Positions 35,587-49,038 are shown, counted from the first letter of the stretch. The stretch is 64,000 nt of DNA from Psettodes erumei (GCA_016785225.1 JAFBJZ010000420.1:434001-498000), one strand, 5' to 3'. Notes: generated by a model from the letters alone, not told the origin. Translations and numbers: made by a program.

Positions 35587-37315
35587 ACAAATGCATGGTA
35601 ATACCTCAGGGTTGTTGATTTTTTTTTTTATTACGATGTATTCATGCACATATGACGAGGATCCGTGGAGAATGAAAGCGAAGCAGGAAGAAGATAGTTT
35701 AGTGCCAGCAGAACGAGGTCACGTAAGTGGGTTTTGGAGATTGGCCCTGTGTTGGTGTATAAATATTGATTTAGTGTTTCTGGAGGTCTCTCAAGTGTTC
35801 CATCAGCCTTTTTTTTTTTTTTTTTTTTTACATTTCACCGCTCGACGCTCACTGCGAGACGACAGGAGCGGCTCTTTCAGAATAAGGCATTTAGGATCCG
35901 GGACACATTTCGGTGTCAGAGATTCGGTGGTTCCTGTTCTTCTCGCACTGATGACACCAAAAAAAAAAAACTAAAAAAAAAAATACGGCGCGTGCTCCAG
36001 GTGTATACTGCTGGTAGTTACTTACATAGGGCGATACGACCGCCTCATTTTTTCATTTTCACGGTGAACACGGTCAGTCGCCGGTCGGACGACAAGCCGG
36101 TGCGTCCTCGGGGGTGATTGGGGGCACCTCCAGCCGCAGATGTTCCGCTAAAGTATGAAAGTGGTGCTTCTGGCACCAAACGCACCCCGCCTGCTCTCGA
36201 CACCCAGCGGCCTGTGGGGGGTCGTTTTTACAAATTTTGTCCCCCGATCCAGAGCCCGGCGACCTCCTTGATGCATTCTCCCCCGCAAAATGAAGCACCT
36301 GGACTTTTGCAGAGGCTGAAGGTGTTTTACCTTCCTTTCTCTTACCTCTGAGGTGCTGTGTCTCACAGCAGTTGACGCGTCTCTTGTGCAAGTTCGCCGA
36401 GCGGCGCCTCAGCTGCTCCGTGTCCGCCACGCTCTACGTGGAGGCTGCTCCCGGCCGTCTTACTCATTTGTCACACGCGCAAATTTTTTCCGTTTAATTA
36501 CATGTATATGCAAGAGCTCCCTATCAAGGCATTAGCGATCATTTTTTTTCTTTAGTCAGATTCACGGTGAGACGCCGCACGCGGGGATTACGCCGGGGCC
36601 GGATGCTATAAACAGATTTGAAAGCTGAGGAGCCTCCACGCGAATAAACAAACGTGACCTTTCACCGGAGTGAGGCGCTCCACCCGGCGAGGCGGGCGAG
36701 AAATCAAGATAATCATCTGGAGAACGAATGGCCAGAGCAGTTTATGAAATGTGGCCGATGGCATCGCAACTCTCAGGTGTCTCAGCCAAGGGACCGGCGA
36801 TGGCATCGCGGGGGGAGAAAGCGGGAACGCATTTTCCTTCCACCTTTTTGGACAGGGTCAATGCCACAGAGGTCAGTTCAATTAAAACGCCTCTTGATTG
36901 CGCCCCTCCGGGCGAGTCCCAGAGACTCCTCTGCAGCCGGGGAGATAGCGGGGCCCAGGGTTCCTCTCTCCACCGCTGCGCTTCACTGGAGAGCGCTCTT
37001 TTGAAGTTGCTAGAGCTCCGCTGCGAGACAGCCTTTGAACCGGTGGGAAGCCACTGTGGATTAATGGAAATTTGCAGTCGAGTCTCTTGCCGGGGGGGTG
37101 GGGGGCTGGGTGGGTGCTCGCCCGCGCCGTTGCAAGCAGGCCATGCAGATCTTTGTCATTATCAACCTACCGCGAGTCGCGCCCCACATTACAGCCCAGT
37201 CAGGCGCCGCTTGTTTGTTTCTCTGACGGCGCGTCCCTTGCCGGGGCCCACGTGAGCACAGCAGCTGCAGCACGGACTGTCACAGCTGTGAGTAAACAGC
37301 AGTTTTCAGTAAACA

Positions 37316-37341
37316 TCTCTCTCTCTCTCTCTCTCTCTCTT
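37316..37341. repeat. (CT)n microsatellite
   Basis: A CT run of about 26 bases. Confidence 0.93.
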
Positions 37342-37895
37342 TACTGCCATCCAGGCCGGTTTCGGTGCCGTGCATCAGAAAGACCGCAAACCAAAATTGG
37401 GCGGCATACGATAATTCATTGCCTGCTGCGATGTGCGCACACTCGCGTAGATAGCTTCCCGTTTGCGCCGTCGGATCCGGCGAACAGGTCACTGCGCAAG
37501 CACTATCCCACCTGTGAACCGCAATTAAAACGACACGCCGGAGGAAAACAAGCACCGCCGCAAACTGTCACCCCCCCCCCCTTGAGTCGAGCGGCCTCTC
37601 TTGGGGAGTGACTGCTATTTACGTGCGGATTCCTTAAGCCCGCACGCCTTTGGATTAGCGGAGGAATGTTTCCGATGCACCCAACAAGTGCCGCGTTTCA
37701 TTGGGCCCGAACTATCTGTCAGCGCTCAGCCTCCGCCGTTTGAGTGCTGTGTTCGGAGATTTGCGCCTCGCAGCACTCGTGCGGGCTCGGTTTAATTTGG
37801 TGGTCAGAGCAGGCTGTTTATCTCACGTGAGCCAACTTCAAATCCGGCTTTAGGTGTATTGAGGAATAAGCCAGGGCTCAATTTGAACTTGCCTC

Positions 37896-37922
37896 TGTGT
37901 GTGTGTGTGTGTGTGTGTGTGT
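37896..37922. repeat. (GT)n microsatellite
   Basis: A GT run of about 27 bases. Confidence 0.93.
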
Positions 37923-38643
37923 CAGTCCCTGTCGCGTTATTTAAGAGGAACTGAGGGGAATGGCATTACGGACGAAGAGGAGCGCGAGGCAGAGCCCCCC
38001 TTTAATTAAACGAATGTCTGATCATCGTTTTTCGACTTATTTTGGTCACACAGGGAGATTGCTTTTTAAAATGAGATCGCGGCACGCTACCTTTTACGCC
38101 TCGCAGAGGGCGAGGGCTTATCCCAGCGTGCGTCAGGCGGGCCGGCAGGCTCATCAGAAGGCTTACGCCGATTAACGCGATCGCTTTGTCACCTCTCGGG
38201 AAAACGGCACCCCTCCCGCCGCGCGACAGCCGAGCAGGTCGGCGACCCGCCGCGAGGTTCAGGTTGTTCAAATTGCGGCCCAATTAGCGCCCATGCTGCT
38301 GCGGCGGCGGCGGCAGACGGCGCAGCATTTGCGGCTGAAATTTCCGAACCCAATCGCGCCGGCTTCATGGCATCTGTCACGTGTGTAAATGTGACACTGG
38401 ATAGCTGAGATCACGGACTCTACAGTGTCCAACGCTCGCGCCCCCAGTAATCGGGCCTGGGATTTGCGCCATTCAGCCAAAACTGCGGTCAAATCCTTCG
38501 GCCCCGTCCTCTCAGTCGGCTGCGGAGCACAGCCAAATCCTTGTTTGCCCCCGCCGACCCCTCATCTGTCGCCGCATTAAGCCCCGTCTCTCAGCAGAGG
38601 CCCCACCAGCGCCTGCAATTAAAATATTAATATGATACCTTCT

Positions 38644-38656
38644 CACTCTCACAGTG

Positions 38657-38708
<52 letters not shown>
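38644..38708. repeat. palindrome followed by a long (GT)n microsatellite
   Basis: A 9-base inverted repeat (CACTCTCAC, one base, GTGAGAGTG; 38644-38662) leads directly into an uninterrupted GT run of about 47 bases, the longest in the window. Confidence 0.95.
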
Positions 38709-38710
<2 letters not shown>

Positions 38711-41155
38711 CGTGTGTGGGGGGGCAAATCAGAGTGCAGATGTGCTCTCTCTTCCTTTGTAAGCACACACACACAGAGGTCGCATGGGTTTTATGTCAGC
38801 CAATCAGCAGAGACCACAGCGGGGCCGTGATCATCGACACTTGAATGTGCTGCGTTTAAATATGTAAATGTTGTTTCCCCCGTGTTCTGTCTTTTTTTCA
38901 TTATTTTTTTTAATTCTAAGGTGAACATCGTTTTCAGGTCGTGACGCGTTAGCGCTTTAAGCTAACTGCTACTGCTTACATGGCAGTATGCTGACATGCA
39001 GCAGGGGAGGGTGACGTTGGTCCATGTTCACAGTCTTAGTTTAGCAATTTACTAATGTCGCTAATATTGACTCCGACAAAAAAAATCAATAGACATATCC
39101 ATTGATATGATAAGGGCTAATGACTTTACCCCCCCCCAGTGGTTGGTACTTTGAAACTCCTAGGGTGGTAGTCCACTGCATCTGCCTCTGAGGTAGACCT
39201 CATGAGATTAGAAATTGAGATTAAAACATCTGCTGTAAATTAGATATGGATTCGGCCTTTTTTTTTTTCCCCCGTTGCTTTTCACAACTCGTGCGGGAAC
39301 ACTCCGGGATTCCTCAGACTGCGGCCCATCAGCTGCGTCACGGCTTAAGAAGTAATTCGTCACACCCCACTCGACTGAGACTGTGTTCTTCTCTTCTGTC
39401 GCCTCTCCATCTGTCTTTGCGTCATCCGCTCTGTGTGTGTGTGTGTCTCACGGCCTCCCATCACTGTGTTGTTGTCGTAACCTTTCGATCAAGGCTGCCG
39501 CGAGCAGAGAGCTTGACGACAAGTGTCTCAACTCCCCTTTTAATTTGATCCCCGGCCGCCAGCAGCGCAACCACCTCGGTCGTAGAACCGCGGAGGGGCG
39601 CGTGAAAGGGGGATCCGAACTCGTCTGCTTTTGGTGGCTCGCTCTGGTTGAGCGCGGCGCGGGGGAGAAAACGTGGCTTTCGGGGGCCGTGACGATCTGC
39701 TGCTTGAGCCGCTCAGGTAGGAACGCCGCAGGGAAAATGAAGCACGAGGTCGGGGGAGGGAGCGGGGAGGTCTGGAGGAGAGCGGGAGAGCGGAATGGTG
39801 ATAGAGAACGGGAAAAACTGATTACTTATTACCCCCTTGACTCTTAATCCAGTTTACAATAGTCAGCTTCACCCAGGCAATTTTACTTCAAAGGTTCTGA
39901 GCCACGGCCAATTATGTTGCATCCAAGAGTTCCTTTCCAAACTGGAGGGGGGGAAAAAAAAGAAAGAAAACATGTCGTCAAAGGGAATGCTAATTAATAT
40001 CCAAGTCAGCGCCAGCAAATAAATCTTTGAGCTTGCTAGCCAACCTGAATGTGTGCTGTTCCCCACCAGCCTTTTACTGATTTACGGGGGGGGGGGCATG
40101 TCGAGCCGACTGTAGGTGCTGCTGGAACAAAGATAGCTGATGCTTGAAGATGCCAAACGACCAGTGCGCTCCCTGCCGTGCGATTCCGATTCCTCCGAAC
40201 GGAACTCGCTGGGCCTCACTTTCGTCATGTCCTCTCGTTTTGATAGTATTTTTTTTGGGGGGGACAGCCTTTGCCATCTTTGTTTTTGCACTGTTGCCAT
40301 GGTTACAGGCGTTGTCGTCGTCCTACCGCAATCTTTTGTTTTCGTTGCCGCCTCTCGGCAAATTCTCGGTGGGTCGAAATGAATTTAGTTTTAATATGAC
40401 GACAGAAATTCCCATGCGTTTCCCCGCGGCTCTTACTGTGGTTGCGTTATTGTTAAATTTTTCACCGGGAAAATTAAAAGTCAACTAACATTTTTCACCG
40501 CGGCTTCAGCTGATGAATTAGTGCTTCGTCAGTAACCGAGCAAGCAAATCTGCGCCGCGTTTTGTCTTGGTACGGACTTGTGGCGTTTCAGCCAAACGTG
40601 CGAGAGCGGGCAGCGATAACGGGAGCCGGGGCTGGGCGGGAAGGAGGAGAAAAGTGGCTGTAATCTGCCCCTAAAGCCCCGGCAGCTCCTCCCTCATTCA
40701 TTCTGCCCCTGCAAACTATTAATACTGGCCGTGTTAATGGAGATTAATGGGTGCGGGCGACAAATGGACATGGACGAGCAAAAAAGACAAAAAAAAACAT
40801 CACGAGTGTTGGCGGAGGGAGCGCGGCACCTTGCGAGTGGGCAGGAACAAGGGCGGACTGAAAGATGGATAGATTTCATTAGGCGGGGGGGTACACTAAG
40901 TTCTGAGGTGAAAAACACCTTCATACCCCCCCCCTTCAGGCAAGGTGTTCTACAAATAATTACAGTTTGTCGTCCCCTTCCTCTCGAGGTTGGAGGGTGA
41001 AAAAGGCGGGGCTACGCCAGGCTCGACGGGAACCTGCGGTGACGTGCACGGCGGGCGTCCACGTGAGGGGGGGGCGTGCTTATACAACTCGAGCCGGGGA
41101 AGATCCATGCCTGACTCTGCCTGGAGAAGAAGTGTGCTGTGTGGGTAAATGGGGC

Positions 41156-41199
41156 GGGTGGGGTGGTGGTGGTGGTGGGTGGTGGGGTGGGGGGTGTAG
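41156..41199 (+). repeat. GGT/GGGT-rich tract, possible G-quadruplex
   Basis: Repeated runs of two to six G separated by single T bases on the plus strand; enough G runs for a quadruplex. Confidence 0.7.
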
Positions 41200-41523
41200 T
41201 TGAGGGGTACAGCAGAGAACATTCCAGGAAACTCGGAGGCGTAATCTTCTTATCCGCGGCAGATTGCCTTGACGTGTGCACGCGCAGCCGCGCGCCTGTT
41301 TGGCCTCCCCTCACCCGTCTCCTCCGTCCTCCATCCTCCGTCCTGCGAGCCCTGACTTCCTCCACCCCTTTCCCTCGGTGCGGGTTCCTTCTACCCCCCC
41401 CCCCCGATCGGGAGATGAAAGTGACCCCCATGTAGAGGAAGGGAAGGTTCTCCCAGAGACTGCTGGTGTTCCTCTGCCCCCGGCCATGGAGGGGATTCAT
41501 GTGAGGAGGCGGAAGGGCGAGCA

Positions 41524-41550
41524 TGTGTGTGTGTGTGTGTGTGTGTGTGT
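41524..41550. repeat. (GT)n microsatellite
   Basis: A GT run of about 27 bases. Confidence 0.93.
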
Positions 41551-43479
41551 GGCGCTTGCACGTGGACCCGATTCTGCTGATTGTAGGAAATTATACCCTC
41601 TGATTTCACCTGCGACTCCAAGAGACAAAGACCTCAGGGAGAGAAGGGGGTGAGGAAGTATCCTGCAGAGTGATAAGGAGAAAACGGAGATCGGAGAGAG
41701 GGCGCGAGAGAGGGCGAAACGCGAGAACAAAGTTTGGTACGAAGCCAGTCAGGGAAGACGGGGAAAAGAGGACGGAAAGCGGTCCTGCTGAGCAGACCCT
41801 GACCTCAGGGATCACCCGACCGGACCGCGCAGCCGCATCCAAAACCCCTGCTGGGAAATGACGTTTCACATCTTCATCCACGGTGAGGTTTTCGGCCCTG
41901 TCTTTCTGAGTTCAACATCTGCGGCAGACGTCGTTCTCGCGCAGCGGCCCCGGGAACCCCCTCTCCGTCCGTCCGTTACGTAACGAGCGAAACACACGGC
42001 CGTCCTGAAGCGTCGGGCAACCCCTCACTTTGTCATTTCGTTTCATTTCAGTTTCCTTGCCGTGCAAAAAACAAAATGCTCTCAGAAGGAACAAATGCGT
42101 ACACGTACACCCCACACACACTTCATCGTAACGCCTTGCTAAAGCACCCTTTTGCCTCGCCGCGCCCTGTGTATCCTCCCATCTTCAGTTTTGTCGATCC
42201 TGCCCCCCCCCTTGACAGTCTTACTCGCGGAGCGTGACTATCTCCCACCGACAGAGCCGCCACGGGATTAGAGGAAGGCGAGGGGAGCGCGCCGAGCACA
42301 GTCAGCCAGCGCCTCCTGCTGTACGCCATCCGCAACTGACTCGCAAGTCATCCTTGAAGAATCGCGGCAAGGGCATCTCCCGGGGCGGGCGCTCCCCGTC
42401 TTTCATCTGCCCGAATGAACGGAGCGACTCGAGCTCATCAACCACGAAGAAGGAGGAGAGGAAGAAGAGCACCTTGCTCGCTTGGGCGTGACAAACCTCA
42501 TTTCTATTCATCATCCGCTTTACGTTGAACCTCGCGACGTGCCCACCTCGGATTTGGAGCCCCCGAAGGTGACGTGCATCTTTGGATTGCCCTCTCCCGA
42601 TTCTCTTATTTGCTAATTTAATACCTTTAAGGTTCAGTTGGACCGAATGAGCAATTTGAATATGTCACCTTTGACCCCCGTGAAACTGTCACGAGCTCTT
42701 TTCACAGAAAATAATTAATCCGTGATGGAAATCATCGTTAGTTGCACCTTTTTTTTTATAAGAGAGGACAAACGGTGACTGCAACATCCTGCCGCTTAAT
42801 CCCGTCACTGTGGAAACGGAATTAAAGTAAAGCAAAAAAAAACAAAAAACGTTTCAATCAAGTGTGCTCTGCTGAACGCTGTGGAGGGCCGACCCACGTG
42901 GCCTGTTCCCCCATCTGCCTTGCATTAAAACAACTGTCAAACTGAACACGTGGCTCTTCCATGAGCGTCCCCCTCTCGTTTCAGTGTCCGTCTTTAATCC
43001 GGTCCAAATGGATTTCAGCTGATTGAAAAGGTCTTTGGCGAATTTTTGGACACAGTGAGGAAACTAGGACACGGCAGCGCACGCAGCACCTTTGGTGTCA
43101 CACCCCAAACTAGACAGTTGGAGAACGCAGAGCCTTTTCTCCAATATTTAATGCTTTCTGAGATCCGGTGAATGATGCTCGCCACCGCAGAGCTCTTGCC
43201 CACTGAGCTTCTCGCGTGGCACAGGGACACAAACATTTACTGCTGCTCCCTTTCTTTCTTTTAATTGCTATGTCCTTGCTGGACTCCGGTTATTAGTCGG
43301 GGAGTCCGCGGGAGTGAGCGGCGTGGGCCAGTGTTGGAGCGGGGGACGCAGAGCGAGAGGCTGAACGACAGCTTGGCAAACCCGCGGCGCTTCATTGCAG
43401 GGGTTTTAAATCCTTTAACGTGATTTCCCTCATCCTATTAAAGACATAGCTATGGATAGGCTGACTGTAAAGTGTGTTG

Positions 43480-43506
43480 CGTGTGTGTGTGTGTGTGTGT
43501 GTGTGT
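43480..43506. repeat. (GT)n microsatellite
   Basis: A GT run of about 27 bases, soon followed by a run of nine or more G. Confidence 0.93.
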
Positions 43507-46500
43507 AAGTGTGTATGGGGGGGGGGGTGAGTGAGAGGGAGAGAAGTTAAATGGTTGTTAAATATAGGTAACCAATCACTGATTGGGCTGGATGACCTTT
43601 CATTATTTTGCCCTTTTTTATTTTTTATTTTTCACACAGAAGCCAACACAACCTTTCTCCGGCGGGTTAGTGTGTCAATCTTGGGCTTTTTTTTCTCCTT
43701 CCGAAGCAAACCGTGGCGCGGTGTCACCCTTTTTTCGGCCCGCAAAAGATAGAAGCTCGCGAGCACGCGCGACCTCTTGCGTCGCTGCACCGAGGATGCT
43801 CACGATGGCACGAAACAGGAGCCGGAAGTCGTCTCAACCTCACGAGAAGATTGCCAGACGTTAGCGCATGGCAACCTTGCCGCGTTAAAACCCATGCAAC
43901 AGTTTGTCTTTGCATCAACCACATCCTGTTAGCAGTACTGACCGCCATCTGTGGTTTACCTGCGCGCGCCGAGAGTTCTCCTCACGTCGGAGCAAGGACA
44001 CATCAGCCATTAGCTGTTGGTTATAGAAAATGACACGGTAAAAAAAAAAGAAGGAAAGACGACGGCTAATGAGAGAGAGCAATGTCAGACTCGGATGATG
44101 GATCGGCATCCGGGCACGACGTAAGATGCTTTCCGCGCTCTTAACTGAGCGATTGCACATCTGCTCGCAACAAGACGTGCGAACGTCGGGAAGTGAGGTG
44201 ATTGAGAAACACTTCGGCTTCGACCTTCGCTCCTCCACCCACGCGTTCCGCAGCACCGGAGCCGTGAAGTCGTTCGGCGTGATGTCTCTCCCGCTCCGTC
44301 CCTACGAGGGCCGTCGGGATGAGGGCCCCCGGCGTCACCGCGGTCGTTCTCTCGAGGCGGAACAGCTGTTCAATTATTGCGAGTAGACTCCCCGCATTTA
44401 TGCTCCTCATTAAAGCCAGTGTATTTGGCGTTCATGCCGTGCCCATTCACGAACTTTCTTCTGATTTGGGGCACGCCGATAGGTGGCTCATCGGATCAGT
44501 CAGGTCGACTTCTCCGACAGCTTCTTCAAATTCTTACTGATGACCTTCAAACCTAACTTCTGAGAATACTCTCTCGAATTGTAACGTCTGTAAATACTTT
44601 AGAGGGACTGAGGTTGCACAGGCGTGATATTCAGAACAATCATCTGAAACTGTACCGACGCTGCTTTGAATGTTCAGAGAAGCAACATCGGCTTGTGTCC
44701 AGCAGGGGGAGCTGTTCTCCAACTGAACGTGTTTTTTTTTTTGTTGATTTTTTTGTTTTTTTTAAAAGCGCCTTCGCCTCATGAACGCGCCCGTGAACTC
44801 GACCCTCTGGCTGAGCTCAGTCTCTGGTGGGTTACTTTCAGCTGCAGCAGTGAGCATGTCTCCTGATTGTCCACATTTGCACAGGTTTACCATTTTATTT
44901 TTTTTTTGCCAAGGTATACAGTACATTTATCTCATCCATACTTGGATCTAGTGGCCCTCAGTCCTGTACTGAAATGATTGTGTGTCTCTTTTTGTGTGGT
45001 CTTTTTTTTTAAGGTTACTAGAATTCATGTTCAAAGAGGTTTTTAAAATTTCTATATTGTTTATCAACAGGGTTCTTAGCATTTTAATGCTCATACTCCC
45101 CTCGCTCTCTCTCTGACATGTCATTGGACGTCTGGAAAGGCGTTCACCCGATCCGCGTGTCTTGCCCGCTCCTCGCGCTCCGCACATGAGGGCTCGATTT
45201 AGGAAACAATGAGCTTACGTGCCTCCCCGCTGATCTGGGCCAAATCAGCCTAAAGTTTAATACAGCGGTGCGACGTTTCGCTCGTCTCCCGTCAAGGTGA
45301 TGTCGTAAAAGCTTGAGCTCGTGATGCAATCCCGAAGGGGAAAAAACCCCCAAAAACAAACCACTGCCTCCCGCTCGCAGCTCCTGACAGAGAAACTCCA
45401 GGGCAGGTCGGGTCAGACGCTGCTTCGTTGTCGCCGTTAATAACATTCAGCAAGCAGATGATTCTCCCGTGGCTTCTGGCTCTTTAATCTCCTCTCTGAC
45501 CTGTGATAAGTGGTCAGAGCCCCGGGGGCCGTAGCACACCTACAGTATCCCTCCACCGGAGGTTCGCCCCCGCTATACAAGGACTCCGGAGAAATGGTTT
45601 CCCTCCGAGCTGACCCGCAGCAAGATGACGTGGTGAGCAGCCCGCGGCTAGCCGATGGAAACCCCTTTCTGTTTCTTTATGTTGCAGTAAGGCCTCTCCA
45701 GCCTTATATCTGTCATCCATTGAAATCTACTGACTTGAAATCTGCGCATTGGACACTTAGAATTTTCATTACCTGACACAGAACTCACACAGGAACTCGT
45801 CTTGCCGATGTAAAGCATCGGACACGATATTCCATCCCAGACCCTCGTACAGCTGCATAGGTTTCTTTCCAAAAAAAAAAAAAGTGAAACGAAATGTTCA
45901 GACTCAACAGAAGTCATTTAGGATGAATAATTTTTAAGTGGCACGAATTGGACGTTTTTCATAATTGCGAGCTAATTAAGTAATTAAAGCTAAAGTAAGT
46001 ATGTTTAAGAAAGGCACGGGCAGTTTAAGCCACTGGGTCAGGGGAAAACAATAAGGCAACCAATGAAAAAAGGGTTTAATCTCTCAATCCGTGAAATACA
46101 ATTACACTTATGATGGTAATGCCAGGATTTATTATTCATATTTGACATGAGGAAAAAGTGAGACCCTGTGCAAGTGGAAACATAACGCAGCCGCAATCTA
46201 AATTGGCTGAGAATACTGTTCGTTTTAACAGAAAAAAATTAGCTCATTATTTTCCTTTTCGCAGTTGAAAATTGTATTATGGTATCGTCCACGTAGAAAA
46301 GAGTTATGTTAATGAGCTCTTATTATATCAGCTGTCACTCACGTCAACGTTTGGGAGCTTACATGTGACTTTTAAATGTATCCGGTTTGTTTTGAACTTC
46401 GACCGCAGACAGCTAACACTGCAGACAAATGGATGCTTCGCAGAGCCGACCCAAACTAATGGCTGTAATAGGAAAAGCGGACTCTGGTATTCCGCCATCG

Positions 46501-47773
46501 ATCCGTCAAACGGTTCGTCCAGCTGCCGCTACCGTGGGTTTTGGGTTGTGCGGGCACTGGGCTGAGTAGCCCAGGCCTCCCTCTCCTCGGCCCTTTTCTC
46601 CTGCATCTCGGGGGCATCCTGCGGCGTGCCCGGGCCAAACAGGATCTTTCGTCACTTTGCTTCGTCCGTAAGTCTGGGCCCAGTGTGTGGAGCTTGATTT
46701 GGCCACTTGTATCCTCAAATAATCTTAATTTCCTTCAGTTACAAGAACTCATGACCGCGTGGCGACAGCTTTGGATCGGTAGCCGCAGTGACATGTGGGT
46801 CACCCCCATGGTAGTTTTTGTGTGTTTTATTCGTGATTGATCTTCATATTAAATATTGATCCCCTGGACGCTTGTACAGTGCGCGTGGGTGCATAATGGC
46901 GACGTACCCGCACATTCCTGACAGACCAGCTGACTCTGCAGTGTATCTTTACCATTTTTTAGCTCATTGTTTTGATTTTATAGCTCTGATCTCACTGTCA
47001 CTCCTCTCAGCAGCAGCGTTTCCAGCTGTCTTCTGCAAAAACAACAACAACAACAACAAAATAGCAGCTGCATGCTACCTGCCCGGCTCCAAAAAGAGAG
47101 ACAAAGTTTGAACGCGGCGGAGCTTTCAGCAGTTAAAGAGCCGGCTGTTTGGCTCCGGAACCAGCGGAGAAGGAAACGGAGCCAAACTGAGAGCGATTGT
47201 TGGACTTGCATCCTTCGGGTAGACACAAACACGACTTTGAGACGGACAGACAATGTTGCTCCGCGTCTGCCGGGCGTGCAAATCGCCAGCTGCTGGCCAA
47301 CAAGTTTGCCTCAGCAACTTAAGAGCTCGCGCCGGTGATGGGTTGCCAGTTTGTGTTTGCTGCTCCCGCTTGACTGAGTGAAAACGTACCAACTCAGCAC
47401 TGTCTTTAGTTTCTCCTGAAATTATAAGCAAATGTCAGAGTCCCTTGAATCAACACATGATCAGTAAGAAGCATGGACATATTTGTAAACTAGCTGCACG
47501 TTTTACCATTACTAGCCTGCTCATGCCAGTCTTATCATATTTGGATGCTGCGAAGTGCACCCGTGCCTGACGCAAAAAAAAAAACACCTCCTGAAATCTG
47601 ACGTCAGCCCTGTGCAGATGCTCATCTACAAACAATAACCCCCCCCATAACTTGTTTTTTCAAATGCACCTTTTTTTTCCCTCGTGACGGCTTCAGCAGA
47701 GAGCGCACGTTCCCCGAATTATGCGTCGCGCCTCCTCGTCATGACAACTCGCTGTGTGACTGAAATACTGCGA

Positions 47774-47778
47774 GTGTG

Positions 47779-47825
<47 letters not shown>
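47774..47825. repeat. (GT)n(AG)n compound microsatellite
   Basis: About 20 bases of GT pass directly into about 32 bases of AG. Confidence 0.95.
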
Positions 47826-47826
<1 letters not shown>

Positions 47827-48051
47827 CAGGCAGGCACAAGCGGCGGGCTCTTCAGCGCATGTGCCGGGCTTCCAAAGTAACATCGCCGTGTCCAGATTTT
47901 TAAAGCAATTACGGCACAATTCCAAAGACCGCCCAAAACAAAACAAAACAAAACGAGGCTAAAGGCTAACAGGCTAAAAGGCAGCTCCCCGCGCAGCTGC
48001 TCGGCTTGAGCCTGTGTTTTCTGTCGAGAGCGTCACACACCAAGCGAAACC

Positions 48052-48052
<1 letters not shown>

Positions 48053-48082
<30 letters not shown>

Positions 48083-48090
48083 AGAGAGAG
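48053..48090. repeat. (GA)n microsatellite
   Basis: A GA run of about 27 bases, then GCAGAGAGAG. It lies in the CpG-rich block at 47.7-48.84 kb. Confidence 0.95.
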
Positions 48091-48987
48091 CACCACGCAA
48101 GCGCGCACAGAAGAGATTGGACACCTGATTTCGCGGGGTGTCTTCAGAGCTGCTATTTCACGTTCCAACTCGGAACGGTCCGCGTGTACGAGTGCGTGCG
48201 CGCGCGCGAGTGTGTGTGTGTTTTATTTTATGTTTTTTTTTCTTTCTCGAAGGCCCCACGCGGTGCAGCGGGGCAGATGCCGTGGATTATCGTCGGCGTG
48301 GACAAACATGGGGGGGACGAGGACAGATCTCTGCCTTGACTTGTGAAGCAGCGCTCAGAGTCCCGACGCTACAGCGTTACGCATTTATTTTACTGTGAGC
48401 GCCCCCTCCTCCCCCTCCCCCCCCCTCCAGTTTGAATTACACTCGCTGCTGCGTCTCAACATTTAAAAAAAAGAAGAAGAAGAAGAAAAGAAAGAAAGTC
48501 CAGTGTCTGTGGATAAGGAACAGAGCAGGGTGTTGTCAGAGAGGGATGAGAGGAGGAGGAGAAGGAGGGGGGCACTATGAGGTGTGCTTTTTTTGGAAGA
48601 GCCGGAGGAAGACGGACGCCGAGAAGGTGCGCTTGACGCGCGAAGCCCTGCGTCGCGAGTAAACCCTCCCGAGAAATAATTTGCGGTCGGAGGAGGAGGA
48701 GGAGGAGGAGGGGGGAAAGAAATGGCCTAGTTAAGAGCCCGCCGACGCGCCGACAGAGGACAGCGGAGAAGACTCGCGTTCGGATGGACGGGCCGTCGCC
48801 ATCGTCGTCACCATAATTCCGGCGCTCGCATCGCGTCTCGTAGGTAAGCCGTATGTTCGCCCGCCGCCGAACGTGACTCGAGATTTTTCTCCCGAGATTT
48901 TTTCCCCTAATGTGTGCGCAATCCGTACGCTTTGGTGACTTCGCACATTGCGCACGTTATCCATCTTGACGCACTGTCAGAATTTTG

Positions 48988-49038
48988 GGGGTTGGTGGTG
49001 GTGGTGGTGGTGGGGGGTGGGGGGTGGGGGGGGGGGTG
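48988..49038 (+). repeat. G-rich GGT tract, possible G-quadruplex
   Basis: It starts with a G run, passes through seven or so GGT units, then long G runs (up to 11). It lies about 145 bases downstream of the candidate donor at 48844, on the non-template strand of the proposed plus-strand transcript. Confidence 0.75.

Larger units (their letters stand above)
31501..47600. other. upstream intergenic region, no recognised exon
   Basis: These 16 kb upstream of fgf11 carry no exon I can assign on either strand. They alternate CpG-rich patches (31.9-32.3, 33.3-33.6, 36.0-37.8, 41.0-42.5, 43.7-44.4 kb) with AT-rich DNA. The CpG-rich patches give open frames of 100-200 codons with no domain and with frequent Arg, Ser, Pro and Cys, which is the usual signature of chance frames in GC-rich DNA. 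Simple repeats are listed separately. Regulatory elements for fgf11 may lie here but cannot be told from a single sequence. Confidence 0.55.
47700..48843 (+). promoter_or_regulatory. candidate CpG-rich promoter and non-coding first exon of a plus-strand gene
   Basis: The block is rich in CpG, GA tracts and GGA repeats (48689-48712), much like vertebrate promoters with long 5' leaders. It ends with CTCGTAG followed by GTAAGC at 48844, a near-consensus donor on the plus strand. Any leader would be non-coding: the ATGs near its end open only minute frames (ATG GCC TAG at 48722-48730, and an 11-codon frame at 48784). No coding exon of a matching gene was recognised between here and 64 kb, so the main body would lie outside the window. 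The call rests on composition and one splice site only. Confidence 0.3.

Noticed and set aside
36728..37611. Overlapping plus-strand frames of 175 and 179 codons
   Set aside because: Two phases are open at once in GC-rich DNA with a CT tract in the middle; no protein family recognised.
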